Below are positions 45,513-57,970 of a stretch of 64,000 nucleotides of DNA, one piece after another. A program made the translations under genes and the position numbers. Source of the stretch: Lamellibrachia satsuma (Eukaryota > Annelida > Polychaeta > Sabellida > Siboglinidae). The notes below the pieces were generated by a model. The model searched no databases, was not told where the DNA came from, and was given only the letters and a program-made list of their open reading frames with translations. Numbering within the stretch: position 1 is the first letter of the stretch; the number at the start of each line of letters is the position of its first letter. The stretch lies in NCBI GenBank assembly GCA_033239005.1, contig BSQZ01000109.1, positions 972,501 to 1,036,500 of the forward strand, written 5' to 3'.

Positions 45513-46025
45513 TACACAAGGGACCGTATGCATGAAGGCCGGATAGCTGCCTTAAGCCAGCTCACTGCAGCGAAGCGGGCGTGGACCACTGGCCGGCATT
45601 TCATTGCACGGCAGAAAATACATAATGTACTGTTTATAGTGTGAACATAGCATGTTACAAATAGTTGTCTAACATATGTAAGTGAGTGAGTGAGTGAGTG
45701 AGTGAGTGAGTGAGTGCGTGCGTGCGTGAGTGAGTGAGTGAGTGAGTGAGTGAGTGAGTGAGTGAGTGAGTAAGTAAGTTAATTTATTTCCTCCTCACCA
45801 TCTACATGTACAATATAAGACAAAAAAAAGCAATGAAGATGAGGTGGCTACCAGAGAAGTATAAACTTAACAGACTAGTAGCCAGTGATGATGACACCAG
45901 GAACCAATTAACTTGAAGATTTGTCATTGTCATTTGTTCTTAATGAGGCATGGCCACCAAACTGATTAATAATTTGGGTGAGGGTGGTCCCAGCATTTGT
46001 GTTATAAGTGTGGGCAGTTCATTCA
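45513..46025. other. Unassigned DNA with a (GAGT)n microsatellite
   Basis: A (GTGA)n run with a short (GTGC)n interruption lies at 45,680-45,778. The rest is unassigned. Confidence 0.7.
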
Positions 46026-46027
46026 TG

Positions 46028-46166
46028 TATACACATAGGACATGGAAGCTTGGACGAAGAATATAAAATGGGGGATGCTGTACTAGGTAGAACCACACAA
46101 AAAAGGACTTAGGAGTAACATTAGTGCTGGCATGAAAGTTTCATAGCAATGTGGGATTGCTGCTAA
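46028..46166 (+). mobile_element. CR1-like LINE subfamily A fragment
   Basis: Matches the segment around [14 protein letters not shown] and [10 protein letters not shown] of the 28-kb copy, with small deletions. Both ends are internal, so it is a short relic. Confidence 0.8.
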
Positions 46167-46199
46167 TATTCACATGAAAAGAAAGGTACACCGAAACTA

Positions 46200-47225
46200 T
46201 ACCCAAATACTTAAAAAAAGCTTTATTTCAGTTTAGAATAGGGACATATAAATTGCCTGTTAATAACTGAAGAAACATTATTTTCTCAAGAAATAAGAGA
46301 CTTTATAAAATTTGCAATAAAGCAGTTATAAGGGATGAAATTCACTTTTTATATGAATGTACTAAGTTAGACGGCTTGAGAATTAAATACATGTCTTCAT
46401 ATATTAGAATGAATCTTAATGTACCTAATTTTATACATATGCTACAGAACAATGATCCAGACACAACTGACAGTCTGGCAACGTTGTACATATGCTACAG
46501 AACAATGATCCAGACACAACTGACAGTCTGGCAACTTTGTATTATGCTACAGAACAATGATCCATACACAACTGACAGTCTGGCAATGTTGTACATATGC
46601 TACAGAACAATGATCCAGACACAACTGACAGTCTGGCAACTTTGTATTATGCTACAGAACAATGATCCATACACAACTGACAGTCTGGCAACTTTGTATT
46701 ATGCTACAGAACAATGATCCATACACAACTGACAGTCTGGCAATGTTGTACATATGCTACAGAACAATGATCCAGACACAACTGACAGTCTGGCAACGTT
46801 GTACATATGCTACAGAACAATGATCCAGACACAACTGACAGTCTGGCAACTTTGTATTATGGTACAGAACAATGATCCATACACAACTGACAGTCTGGCA
46901 ATGTTGTACATATGCTACAGAACAATGATCCAGACACAACTGACAGTCTGGCAACGTTGTACATATGCTACAGAACAATGATCCAGACACAACTGACAGT
47001 CTGGCAACTTTGTATTATGCTACAGAACAATGATCCAGACACAACTGACAGTCTGGCAACTTTGTATTATGCTACAGAACAATGATCCATACACAACTGA
47101 CAGTCTGGCAATGTTGTACATATGCTACAGAACAATTATCCAGACACAACTGACAGTCTGGCAAAGTTCATTTTGCATGGCTTAAAACTATATGTTCAAT
47201 GTTCCAATGCTATCCAAGAACCCGT
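46200..47225 (+). mobile_element. LINE-type endonuclease/RT C-terminal remnant with a 53-bp array
   Basis: The plus strand reads FRIGTYKLPVNN, a stop, then RNKRLYKICNKAVIRDEIHF, LYECTKLDGLRIKYMSSYIR and NFIHMLQNNDPDTTDSLA. The I/LC..C.....DE.HFL..C....R pattern is a zinc-ribbon-like module near the C-terminus of some LINE ORF2 proteins. The LQNNDP segment is amplified, and after the array the protein resumes as TDSLAKFILHGLKLYVQC. One frameshift and a stop are visible, so it is dead. Confidence 0.7.
46441..47165 (+). repeat. 53-bp minisatellite, about 14 copies, from LINE codons
   Basis: The unit contains CAGAACAATGATCCAGACAC and is about 53 bp. Two unit types (GTTGTACATATGC and TTTGTATTATGC junctions) alternate, giving some three-unit blocks. 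It encodes LQNNDPDTTDSLATLY, and coding sequence continues on both sides. Confidence 0.92.
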
Positions 47226-47344
47226 GTAAATATGTTTTTTTCATAATTAGTATAGATAAATTATTTATTTTAATTACTATCTTGTAAATATCTATATTTT
47301 GTATAATATATGTTTTATATATGTATTTATGGAATTGTGATCGT

Positions 47345-47476
47345 CTATGTACCATGGTACGTGGTTAGAGTGAATAAACATATATCTATTGGCCAATCCA
47401 AGATATCCTCTATGTACCATGGTACGTGGTTAGAGTGAATAAACATATATCTATTGGCCAATCCAAGATATCCTCT
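47345..47476 (+). repeat. 65-bp tandem repeat, 2 copies (left flank of a LINE)
   Basis: Two units of 65 bp contain the 12-bp palindrome GTACCATGGTAC and GTGAATAAACATATATCTAT. The same units recur in the same orientation at 49,890-50,008. Confidence 0.9.
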
Positions 47477-47479
47477 CAA

Positions 47480-49889
47480 GTCTCAAGTGGTTTTACTCCA
47501 AACAGCCCAAACTTGGGCTAACGCAGGAGTTTGTGGTGGGCTGTGCGCATGCGCTGTGGGTGGTACATTCGATTAAAAGACTAGTATCATTAATGTTGCT
47601 GAAATGGTTTTTATTTGATAGTTTTATTTATTTTATGTATAGGATGTTTAACGAAATTTTTAATAGGCTGGTTGTGTGTATGGACACTGTCGCTGCCCTG
47701 CCACATGCACACATAGACAGTCTCCATACCCACACCCTGGATAAGTTTACGCTAAGCTGTGTTTTAAAGGCAGTTTAGGTGAGGAGGTGTGGTGAAAGGG
47801 AGTTCCATAATAGCTTCTTGAAATGATTTTGGGTTTTTTATGTTGGTAATTTTTGATGGAATCATATTCCATATGCGAATGGCTCTGGGATAAAATGAAA
47901 AGACCATTGCATTTATACGACACTTGGGGGCTATGTATTGTCCACGGGTTCGAGAGCGAGTTAGTAGGCCTGAAGGGGGTGAACTCAATAATGTTGTTTA
48001 GAATTTTGTAGAAGGTAGTGGCTTGTTTGATAATGCGCCTTCGTTCGAGGGTTGGCCACCCAAGGGCAGTAATTAGATCTGCTGAATTTGTGTTTCGTCT
48101 GTAGTCATTTTTAACAAATCTGGCAGCAGAGTGTTGCACTCTTTCAAGGCTTTTAATTTGTGAAAAGGTGTGGGGATTCCATATGGGTGAAGAGTACTCA
48201 AGTTTTGGCCGGATTAGCATGTTGTAGGCTGTTTGTTTAACTTCGGGTTTACATGGGCCAAGAGTTCGTTTAATCATGCCTAAACATTTCGAAGATTTTG
48301 AAGTTATGTCAGTGACGTGATTTGTCCAGGTTAATTTGGAATCCAATTTTACTCCGAGGTATGAGTGGCTGGATACGGTGGATAATGGCTGGCCAGAAAG
48401 CGAGTACTTGTGTGTGCTGGGTTTAGTTTTGTTTGTTATTGGAAGGTGGACGCATTTAGATACATTAAATTCCATTTGCCATTTGTCTGACCATGTTTGG
48501 AGTTGGCTTAGGTCAGTTTGGAGAATTTCGTGGTCGTTTTTGGAAGAAATTTTACGATATATAATACTATCATCTGCAAAAAGGCGTATAGGAGATTTGA
48601 TGTTCCCATTTATGTCATTTATGTAGAGTAAGAAGAGGACAGGTCCTAGAACTGAACCCTGTGGGACACCAGATGTGACATCTGTGATGTCCGACAGGGC
48701 ACCGTTAACTAAGACTCTCTGTTTGCGGTTGGATAGAAAAGATTTGATCCAATTTTGAGTGTTTCCAGTGATTCCGTAGGAGGTCAATTTTGATAGAAGA
48801 CGTAGGTGAGGCACTTTGTCGAAGGCTTTAGCAAAGTCAAGCAGGATTGCGTCAATTTGGGTCTTGTTGTCCATAGCAGTCATCCAGTCGTGGACTGTCT
48901 CAATGAGTTGAGATTCACAAGACAGTCCCGACTGGAATCCGTGTTGGAAGTGGAGAATGATGTTATGCTTGTGCAGGTGTTTCCACATGTTGCTTAGGAT
49001 GATATGTTCCATTACTTTACAGAGGATGCAGGTTAGTGATATGGGTCTGTAGTTAGCTGGGTCAGATTTATGGCTCTTTTTGTGTATAGGAGTTACTAAT
49101 GCTTGTAGCCAGTCATTAGGAAGTTTACCTGTGTTGTATGATTGTTGGAAAATTTGGGTGATGATGGGAGCTATCTGCTTTGCAGTTTCTTTAAGGACTC
49201 TGGCTGGGAGTTCATCTGGGCCTGTAGCTTTGTTCTGGTTTAGATTTTCCAGCTGCTTTATTACGCCATCTATGCCAATTTCGAGAAGGGGGATGTTGGG
49301 GTAAGTAGAGGGGGCTATTTGGGGATGGGGTGCTTTTCTTGGGTAAATACAGAGCTAAATTGGTTGTTTAGGGCATTTGCTTTATCTCGATCATTAATTA
49401 TTGGTTGGTCGTTTACTCGAAGTGTGGGGATGCCAATGTTTTCTCGTTTATTTGCCTTAATAAATGACCAGAATCGTTTTGGATTAGTTTTCAGGCTGTC
49501 TCCAATGTGATTGTTAACATAGTCTTTGTAGGATTTTGCTAATGCTTTAGTAGCTTGCTTTCGGAGTTCCTTAAATTTTTCCCAGTCACTGTTTAGTCCA
49601 GTTTGCTTTGCCTTTTTGTGGCTTTTGTTTCGTCTTCTCTGCATTCTAATTAGTTCACGTGTTATCCAGGGGAGGTGGGTTTTAGCTTTTGTGTATCGTC
49701 TCGGTATGTTGTTGTTAATCAAGGTAGTCAGGCGTTCGCGGAAAAAGGTCCAGTTTTTGTCTATATCCTGTGAGTTGGGGTCGATGTCGAAGTACTCAAG
49801 ATTTAGTTTGTCTATGTCGTCTTTGAGTTGGTCCCAGTCTGCTGATTTGTAACTATAAACTTGGTGGGGGGGTTTCTTGTTGCGAACTG
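47480..49889 (-). mobile_element. CR1/jockey-like LINE ORF2 with two frameshifts, flanked by 65-bp repeats
   Basis: The minus strand encodes nearly 700 codons of ORF2. The order is a pre-RT linker (KTHLPWITRELIRMQRRRNK, KRFWSFIKANKREN), NQNKATGPDELPARVL, SDPANYRPISLTCILCK, motif [35 protein letters not shown], motif C FADDSIIYRK, thumb SDKWQMEFNVSKCVH, and YLGVKLDSKLTWTNHV. A C-terminal RIWNMIPSKI block ends at a stop near 47,764. A 1-nt loss in a C-rich run near 49,335 and another shift near 47,985 split the frame. The endonuclease is missing. It is a different lineage from the TCTTGTTAAA-tailed LINEs. Confidence 0.86.
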
Positions 49890-50008
49890 GGTACGTGGTT
49901 AGAGTGAATAAACATATATCTATTGGCCAATCCAAGATGTCCTCTACGTACCATGGTACGTGGTTAGAGTGAATAAACATATATCTATTGGCCAATTCAA
50001 GATATCCT
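49890..50008 (+). repeat. 65-bp tandem repeat, nearly 2 copies (right flank of a LINE)
   Basis: Direct repeats of the units at 47,345-47,476, with changes such as GATGTCC for GATATCC. They enclose the LINE like a long target duplication or like terminal tandem repeats. Confidence 0.88.
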
Positions 50009-50660
50009 GCTGCGCAGCTGCTTTATGCTTTTATGCTTAACACCAACTGAAACCAACTAATCTCCAAATATTGTTTAATGAAAATAGCTATTTTTAACAT
50101 CAATGCACAAGTTTGGTGCCAATATTAAACATCCACTGAACCCTATTTTGATCAATAAAAGTACACATAATAACAAGTGTGTTTCAGGCTACAAAGATTT
50201 GTTCGTACCTCTGGTACAAAACAGGGTTTTTTTCGAAACTGTTGTTGGTAAATCACAAAGTTCATATAAATGTTATTGTTTGTGACAATGTGTATATTAT
50301 ACATTTATTTTATGGTTATACCATAGTTGTAGTCATAGCCACTATCTTACGTAACAAGGTTTATATAGTGGGGGCAGCTATGTGCTATGATAATGCTTTT
50401 TTGGAAGAGTCAGCCAAAATTTGCACAGATGTTGGTTAATATTTATTAAAAATTTTCAGACGGGTGGCCAAGAAAAAGTTCCCCCGGAACGACCTCATTT
50501 GCAAAAATCCAAGATGGCGACCACATAAAATTACCCCCTGTCGGAAATGTGCATATCTCTGCATCTACTTGGCTTATTAAGAGACACGCTTGGGATCTAT
50601 CCTGATAGTTCGTTGGATGACCAATCGAATGGAATTGTTCGTTGGATGACCAGTCGAATG
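50009..50660. other. Unassigned DNA with a small duplication
   Basis: GTTCGTTGGATGACC is present twice near 50,609 and 50,637 as an imperfect 28-bp tandem. No gene is seen. Confidence 0.5.
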
Positions 50661-51410
50661 GAATTGGTTTGATAAGAATTTCAACTTCAGACAACATATT
50701 TCTCAAACGTGTCGTTGCTGTTTTTATCATATCCGTGATCTTCGCCGTATTCGCCGGTATATGTCACTTTCTGTTGCTAAAACTATTGCAACAGCTCTTG
50801 TTAGCAGCATACTTGGTTATTACAATTCCCTCCTTCATAATATTGCTATCAAGGATATTACAAAACTTCAATGTATCCAAAATTGTTTGGCTAGGGTAGT
50901 TACACGATTTCCTCGTTTCTCTCGCTCAGTGCCAATTCTAAAATCATTGCATTGGCTCCCTGTGCGATATCGCATTATTTTTAAGATCTGTACAATTACC
51001 TATCAAGCCCTTTCAACCAAACAACCTGCACATTGGCATCCAATGCTCACTCCAGCAAGACAGCCCAGACAGCTTCGGTCGTCTAGTTCTGTTTTACTTT
51101 CTGTTCCCAGAGTTAAGACAAACGCTGGAACTCGAGCTTTCTCGGTTGCCGCACCAACTCTGTGGAATTAACTCCCCGACAGCTTAAAATCAGCAAGAAA
51201 TATAGCTTCATAATCTGAAAACCTATCTTTTCTAAATTGCCTATCCTCCTTAACTTCTTGGCACCTCCATCCATCGGTTGACGACTTTTTACATTGTACA
51301 TGGTCACGAGAATGCCTAATCCTTGGGTTTTGTTGCGCCGCTGAGCTCGGATTTTCCGAGGATATTGGCGCCAAAGAAGTAATTTTATTATTATTTTATT
51401 ATTATTAATG
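50660..51410 (+). mobile_element. CR1/L2-type LINE, C-terminal fragment
   Basis: The frame reads FNFRQHISQTCRCCFYHIRD, RRIRRYMSLSVAKTIATALV, IKDITKLQCIQNCLARVVTR, LKSLHWLPVRYRIIFKICT and AGTRAFSVAAPTLWN, then a stop where the family has a serine or similar. This is the region after the RT palm in a widespread LINE group of fish and marine invertebrates. The 3' end is a TTATTATTATT-type tail at 51,380-51,408. The RT itself is absent. Confidence 0.8.
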
Positions 51411-51803
51411 ACCTTCAGAGGTCACGTTCACGGGTTAAGGTCAATTTAAACTGTCAAAATCATCATTTCTTTGCCATTTTACCATGTTTTTTGCATTTAT
51501 CTGTTGGAACGTACTATATTAAATGCTTGGATAGCCAATGGAATTGATTTCACAACCTTCATTGATCAGGATCAAGGCCAAGGTCAAATGAATAACGCGT
51601 CTTTATTCAATCCATATCACACGGCTGATACATAAATTACCTTGCCTTTCTATGTTATCTGTGGGTATAATGCATATTAAAAGTTACACATTACGCACAA
51701 CTCCAGTCTAACAAATGGCAGAATATGTGTACCTGGTTATATTGGCCTATTGTTGAGCTGGCATTACACCCGAAACATAGTGAAGTGTATGTCAAACCAG
51801 CCT
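51411..51803. other. Unassigned DNA
   Basis: No coding similarity or repeat was recognised between the LINE tail and the deleted LINE copy. Confidence 0.5.
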
Positions 51804-51868
51804 TTGTACCCCTGTACAAAGCAACTTGCCATCTGGAACTTGTTGTTCGAGATGGCAATCTTGTTAAA
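51804..51868 (+). mobile_element. Internally deleted CR1-like LINE 3' relic
   Basis: TTGTACCCCTGTACAAAGCA of the C-terminal coding region is joined directly to CTTGCCATCTGGAACTTGTT of the 3' UTR and to the TCTTGTTAAA tail. About 480 bp are missing between them relative to the 28-kb copy. Confidence 0.75.
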
Positions 51869-51869
51869 C

Positions 51870-52320
51870 ACAGTTGCATCGACCAGTACAGCCTTTCACA
51901 CAGCCACATCGAATGAGACCCCTGCACACCTCACTAGCAGTTGGGAGGGATGTCCATAGTGGCATCCACTTTCCAGACTCCTTAGTCCATCCCCATTCAG
52001 CAGAGGATATTTCCAGCAGTCGGGGTTTATTGAGCCCCAGAAGTAACCTCCCTGTAGTGCTGCCGCCTGGCGTGCTGTTCGAGAGCATTGCCCCAGAAGT
52101 AACCTCCCTGTAGTGCTGCCCGCCTGGCGTGTTGTTCGAGAGCAGCTGCAGTGGGGGGAATGTTCTGGAGCGTGGGCCCCTTTGCGCTGAAAAGGTGCTT
52201 TCGAACCTCATTGACACTGTTTGATGCGGTCGTACAGTAGGACCGTGAAGCGTTCCAGGCACTGAAGGATGTCTTCGTTGATTTCAGACGGTCCTTCAGT
52301 AAGCGCACAGAGGGCGTGGG
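51870..52320 (-). pseudogene. Cys-rich (CXC-like) repetitive-element protein fragment with an internal duplication
   Basis: The minus strand, in shifting frames, reads RLKSTKTSFSAWNASRSYC, IPPTAAALEQHARRAALQGG, SSAEWGWTKESGKWMPLWTS and RGLIRCGCVKGCTGRCNC. This order (IPPT.AALEQH..RA..QGG..WG, then GW...W.P.WT.LP.AS, then a CGC..GC..RC.C cluster) is a high-copy protein type in animal genomes, probably carried by a transposon. The AALEQH...GGYFWG segment is present twice as a 53-54 bp tandem (52,036-52,145), shifting the frame. Function unknown; not intact. Confidence 0.6.
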
Positions 52321-52446
52321 TTACCTCACCGAATACACACCAGGTGCTCCAAGCCGTCTTTTCCCGATAGAATGAAATGCTTATACCGTGTCACATCCGG
52401 TATACGCATGGAACACTGGCAAGGAGATAAGATCAAATATATTGCC

Positions 52447-52886
52447 ATGTGTAATCAAGATTTAACAAGATTGCCATCTCGAACAACACGTTCCAGATGG
52501 CAAGTGGACAAGGAAGCCATTGGCTTATCGAGAGTCCAACAATTTTCTCATCTATGTGTAGCCCATCCTTATCAGATATCTGTCAATTCTATTTTTAAAC
52601 ATATTCACACTACTAGCATTAACACAATCATTTTGCAGTTTATTCCATTCATTTATCACCCTCTGTGAGAAAGAGTACTTTCTCATGTCCAACCTACACT
52701 GCTCCTTAACTAATGCTGCTTTGTGTCCTCTGGTTCTAATGCCTTCTTTAAGTTTGAAGAACATATTCCTATCAACATCCTCATAACCGTTCACTATTTT
52801 AAACACTTCTGTTTGGTCTCCTCTTAGTCTCCTGGTCTCTAGTGTTGTCAAACCACATTGTAATAAGCGACTTTCGTAACTAATCA
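52447..52886 (-). mobile_element. CR1-like LINE subfamily A, 3' fragment
   Basis: On the minus strand it covers SYESRLLQCGLTTLETRRLR to RYLIRMGYT and the stop, then the 3' UTR and TCTTGTTAAA tail. The coding part is a 111-codon open frame. It is 5'-truncated. Confidence 0.88.
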
Positions 52887-53269
52887 TTGCAGTAATACAA
52901 TAGATTCATTGCAGTAATACAATAGAACCATTGGAACGTATAACGATGTTGGGTCGTACTATAACGTATACATGACAATACACTCACATGCAGCAAATGG
53001 TATGAAACAAACTACCTAACAGCATGTACAGTAAATGCACTCTTAAGAATAAAATCTTTACCTTGACTCTTTTGGCATAATGATCTCACTTCGTGATTCC
53101 TGTTATAGCACATAAATAAGTCCAATATAAAGCGAAATACATAATTATCACTGTCAAGGAAAGATATGATTTAGGACTTGGCTTGGGTATAAAATAAATA
53201 AATTAGGTATACTCAGTGAAGGGCAAGTCGGAATGTGGTATTTGTGTGTACTGCAGATGTGAAAAACAT
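52887..53269. other. Unassigned DNA
   Basis: ATTGCAGTAATACAATAGA is present twice at 52,885-52,925. No gene was recognised. Confidence 0.5.
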
Positions 53270-54560
53270 TTTCACGGATTGGACGGCTACAGGATAAAAA
53301 CTGTTGCTGAACCTGCTGGTCCTAGTTTTGATGGACCTGAACCGGCGACTACTAGATGGAAGGGGCTCGAATAAATCATGGGCAGGATGGGATGGGTTCT
53401 AAGAGATGAGACCGGCTCTTCTTAACAGGCGCTGCTGATACAGTGATTCAAGACTGGGAAGGGATCTGCCGATTATTTTGGAAGCATATTTACAACTCCA
53501 TTCAACCTGAGCTTTTCCTTGGCCGTGATAGAACCAAACCACGCTGTGATCGAAAAGGTGAGAACACTCTCGATCACAACTTTGTAAAAGTTTAGCGTGA
53601 TCTGAGTGGTCAAACCAAATGATCTCAACCTTCTTAGGAAGTACAGGCGCTGCTGGGCCTTTTTAACAATGGTATCAACATTTAGCTCCCATTTAAGGTC
53701 GCTTGAGATCGTAGAGCCAAGAAACTTAACGTGTTGGACAATTTCAACTGTTTTGCCGTCGATCAAAAGAGGGGAGATTTCTTTCTTCTAAAATACACGA
53801 TCATTTCTTTTGTTTAGTTTACGTTGAACTCCAGATTGTTTTCGCCGCACCAATTTATAAGTTTGTTTACCTGATCACGATACTCAGACTCATCTGAGTT
53901 CGTAATAAGCCCTTGCACTGTAGTATTGTCTACAAATTTCAATATATGGGTACTTTTATGACAGGATGCACAATCATATGTAAAAAGAGAGTACAGCATT
54001 GGTGACAGGACATAACCTTGAGGTGCGCCAGTAGACAAAATGAGTGATGACTATAAGTTGCCGCCTATTTTCACAACCTGCGGTCTGTTCAACAGAAAAT
54101 CAAGGACCCACAAGCATATGGATTGTGGAACCCCGACCTTCTGTATTTTCTCGAACAGTTTTGAGGGGATAATGTTATTAAAAGCAGAACTATAATCAAC
54201 AAAAAGGATCCTGGCGTAAGTATCTGGACCTTCTAGATGCTTGAAAACACAAAACAATCCTAGAGAGACAGTGTGGTCAACAGATCTATTTCCACGATAC
54301 GCCAACTGAAATCGGTCAAGCTTTGGGTCGATAATTGATTTCAGAAACTGCAGGACCAAGCGCTACAACGTATCCATGACTATAGGTCAACGCAACAGGC
54401 CTATTATCGCTTAAGCAGGAGACTGGACATTTCTTTGGTACAAGATAGTTGACTTTTTGAAGCATTGGGGGACTATACATTGGGAAAGGGACACATTAAA
54501 TATGTCTGTGAAGACACCTGAGAACTCGCTGGCATTGTTTAAGCAGACATGGAGAAACAT
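53270..54560 (-). mobile_element. L2-like LINE ORF2 remnant, RT mutated
   Basis: Pieces on the minus strand, in family order: GVFTDIFNVSLSQCIVP, CLSDNRPVALTYSHG, DRFQLAYRGNRSVDHTVSL, ILFVDYSSAFNNIIPSKLFE (motif A with D), GAPQGYVLSPMLYSLFTYD, FVDNTTVQGL (motif C, where FADD has become FVDN), NKLINWCGENNLEFNVN, VKFLGSTISSDLKWELNV, RLYFLRRLRSFGL and KIIGRSLPSLESLYQQRLLR. Three or more frameshifts separate them, and the second catalytic aspartate of motif C is asparagine. It is clearly inactive. Confidence 0.82.
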
Positions 54561-55032
54561 TCAGAATGGAAATAAGCAAATATTACGCCGCTATTTAAGA
54601 AGGGATCGAGGAACAAACCAGATAATTACAGACCAGTGAGTTTAACATCTGTTGTATGTATATTACTCGAAACATTAATTAGAGACCACATGGTGTAATT
54701 CCTTGTGAAACATAAATTAATAAATACATATCAACATGGGTTCCTAAAAGCAAGGTCATGTCTAACCAATCTCTTATTTTTTTTAAAGAAATTACAAAGT
54801 GGGTAGATGACGGGTCACCAATGGATGTTGTCTACTTAGATTTTCAGAAAGCTTTCAATAAAGTGCCATATCAAAGATTGTTACTTAAACTAAAAGCCCA
54901 TGGCATAGGTAATGATGTAATCAACTGGATAGAAAAGTGGCTTACACACAGAAGGCAGAGAGTAATAGTAGATGGTGAGATTTCAAACTGGAAATCTGTT
55001 TTGAGTTGGGTACAACAGGGATCAGTATTAGG

Positions 55033-55610
<578 letters not shown>

Positions 55611-56421
55611 GGAACATGATATATCTAGCAAAGTACTCAAATTTGCAGATGACACAAAAGTATTCAGAAAGGTTACAAATGATACAGATAAACAAAGTTT
55701 ACTGGATGATCTAGATAAATTAGTTAAATGATCAGAAAAATGGCAAATGTTATTCAATTTTGGGAAGTGTAAATGTATGCACATAGGACATGGAAATATG
55801 GATGAGGAATATAAAATGGGGGATGCTGTACTAGGTAGAACCACACAAGAAAAGGACTTAGGAGTAACATTTAGTGCTGACATGAAAGTTTCAGAGCAAT
55901 GTGGGATTGCTGCTTCGAAAGGAAATCAAACTCTAGGGCTAATTAGGAGAACTATCATGTATAAGGAGAAACCCCTGTACAAAGCAATAGTTAGACCACA
56001 TTTGGAATATTGGAATATTACAATGTGGTTTGACAACACTAGAGACCAGGAGACTAAGAAGAGACCAAATAGAAGTGTCTAAAATAGTGAACGGTTATGA
56101 GGATGTTGACAGGAATATGTTCGTCAAACTTAAGGGAGGTAGTAGAACCAGGGAACACAAAGCAGAATTAGTTAAGGAGCAGTGTAGGTTGGACATGAGA
56201 AAGTACTCTTTCTCACAGAGGGTGATAAATGAATGGAACAAACTGCCAAAATGATTGTATTAATGCTAGTAGTGTGAATATGTTTAAAAATAGAATTGAC
56301 AGATATTTGATAAGGGCGGGCTACACGTAGATCAGAAAATTGTTGGACTCTCGATAGGTCAATTGTCCACTTGCCACCTGGAACTTGTTTGGGATGGCAA
56401 TCTTGTTAAATCTTGTTAAAT

Positions 56422-56564
56422 TTGACATCTGACCATTCTACGAATATTGATTATTTTATAATAATGATCTCATATGTTACATATGATAAAATTTTTTTTA
56501 AAGAATAAGTGTTTATTTTACTATATTTCAATTAATATTGACTTTAAAATTTAAGGTTGTCAAC
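56422..56564. other. AT-rich spacer before the palindrome
   Basis: No similarity recognised. Confidence 0.5.
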
Positions 56565-56881
56565 CGACCGACTAATATCGACACATTAAAAACTTTTTTA
56601 AAGGTATGTTTATACTTAGGTATATTTGATATTATCTATTAAATAAAATGCTTTTATTGATTACCTATCAGTTTAATTTGATGATTAAGCCAAATTACTG
56701 CATAATGTCGTTTGTATATTCAAATGAATATACAAACGACATTATGCAGTAATTTGGCTTAATCATCAAATTAAACTGATAGGTAATCAATAAAAGCATT
56801 TTATTTAATAGATAATATCAAATATACCTAAGTATAAACATACCTTTAAAAAGTTTTTAATGTGTCGATATTAGTCGGTCG
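56565..56881. repeat. Near-perfect 317-bp palindrome
   Basis: Two arms of about 157 bp are inverted copies with a single 1-nt length difference in a T/A run (six against five). The loop is about 4 nt at 56,722-56,725. The outer ends begin CGACCGACTAATATCGACAC. No coding capacity and no clear target duplication. It may be a very young foldback element or an assembly or cloning inversion artefact. Confidence 0.9.
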
Positions 56882-56884
56882 ACC

Positions 56885-57285
<401 letters not shown>

Positions 57286-57288
<3 letters not shown>

Positions 57289-57970
57289 ATTCATGCCATC
57301 GGTATAATAATGCTGATGCAGGGTGCCCCGCCAAAGTCAATTGGCCAGTGCAAGCGGTTGGACAGATGTCGGACTCTTTCTGAAGTGGATGGAACATTTT
57401 GTTCTCTATACAAATGCATCAAAGCAGAACCGTCACCTGAATGTGTTGGACGGGCATCACAGCCACAAGACCCTGGATGCTGTAAACTATGCCAGGGCTC
57501 ATGGAATCGAGCTGACCACTCTTCCTCCACACTGCACCCATAAGATGCAGCCTCTCGACCGATGCTTCTTCATATCTCTGAAGAGTGCCTGCAACGTCTC
57601 TGCAGACAACTGGATGACGTCACACCATCGCTAAAGAATAACATTCTACGACATGGCAGGGATCTTTGGCATTGCGTTCCTGCGAACGTCAACGCCAGAC
57701 AAGGCCATCAATGGATTCCGGGACTGTGGACTGTGGCCCTTCGATGACACCATCTTTCAAGACAACGCTGCTGCTGCCGCGATGACAGAAGAGGGGCCAC
57801 CCATACATTATACAACTGAGCAGGCCGATATGGCTGTCGTTGTGAACGTCACACATGCTGATGTGCATGCAGTCGATGTGCCGGTTGTTGTCGACCACCA
57901 GGACCCATTCCAGGACCACTCGGCCGTCAGAGCGGTGCTGTTGCGACGCCGCGCCAGTCCCTTAAGTTGA
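57286..57970 (+). pseudogene. Pogo/jerky-like DDE transposase, C-terminal half of the catalytic domain
   Basis: The reading frame holds [11 protein letters not shown] (57,316-57,348, one frame off), then [39 protein letters not shown] (the second catalytic D region), LPPHCTHKMQPLDRCFF (the PPH.TH..QPLD signature), NWMTSHHR, a TAA (57,632-57,634), and AGIFGIAFLRTSTPDKAING and FRDCGLWPFDD. This is the DDE endonuclease of pogo/jerky-type elements, which cut and paste DNA. The first catalytic D and the N-terminal helix-turn-helix are absent on the left, where TA repeats begin. One frameshift near 57,335 and one nonsense codon inactivate it. Confidence 0.85.

Noticed and set aside
45680..45778. 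Telomere-like repeat
   Set aside because: It is (GTGA)n, not TTAGGG.
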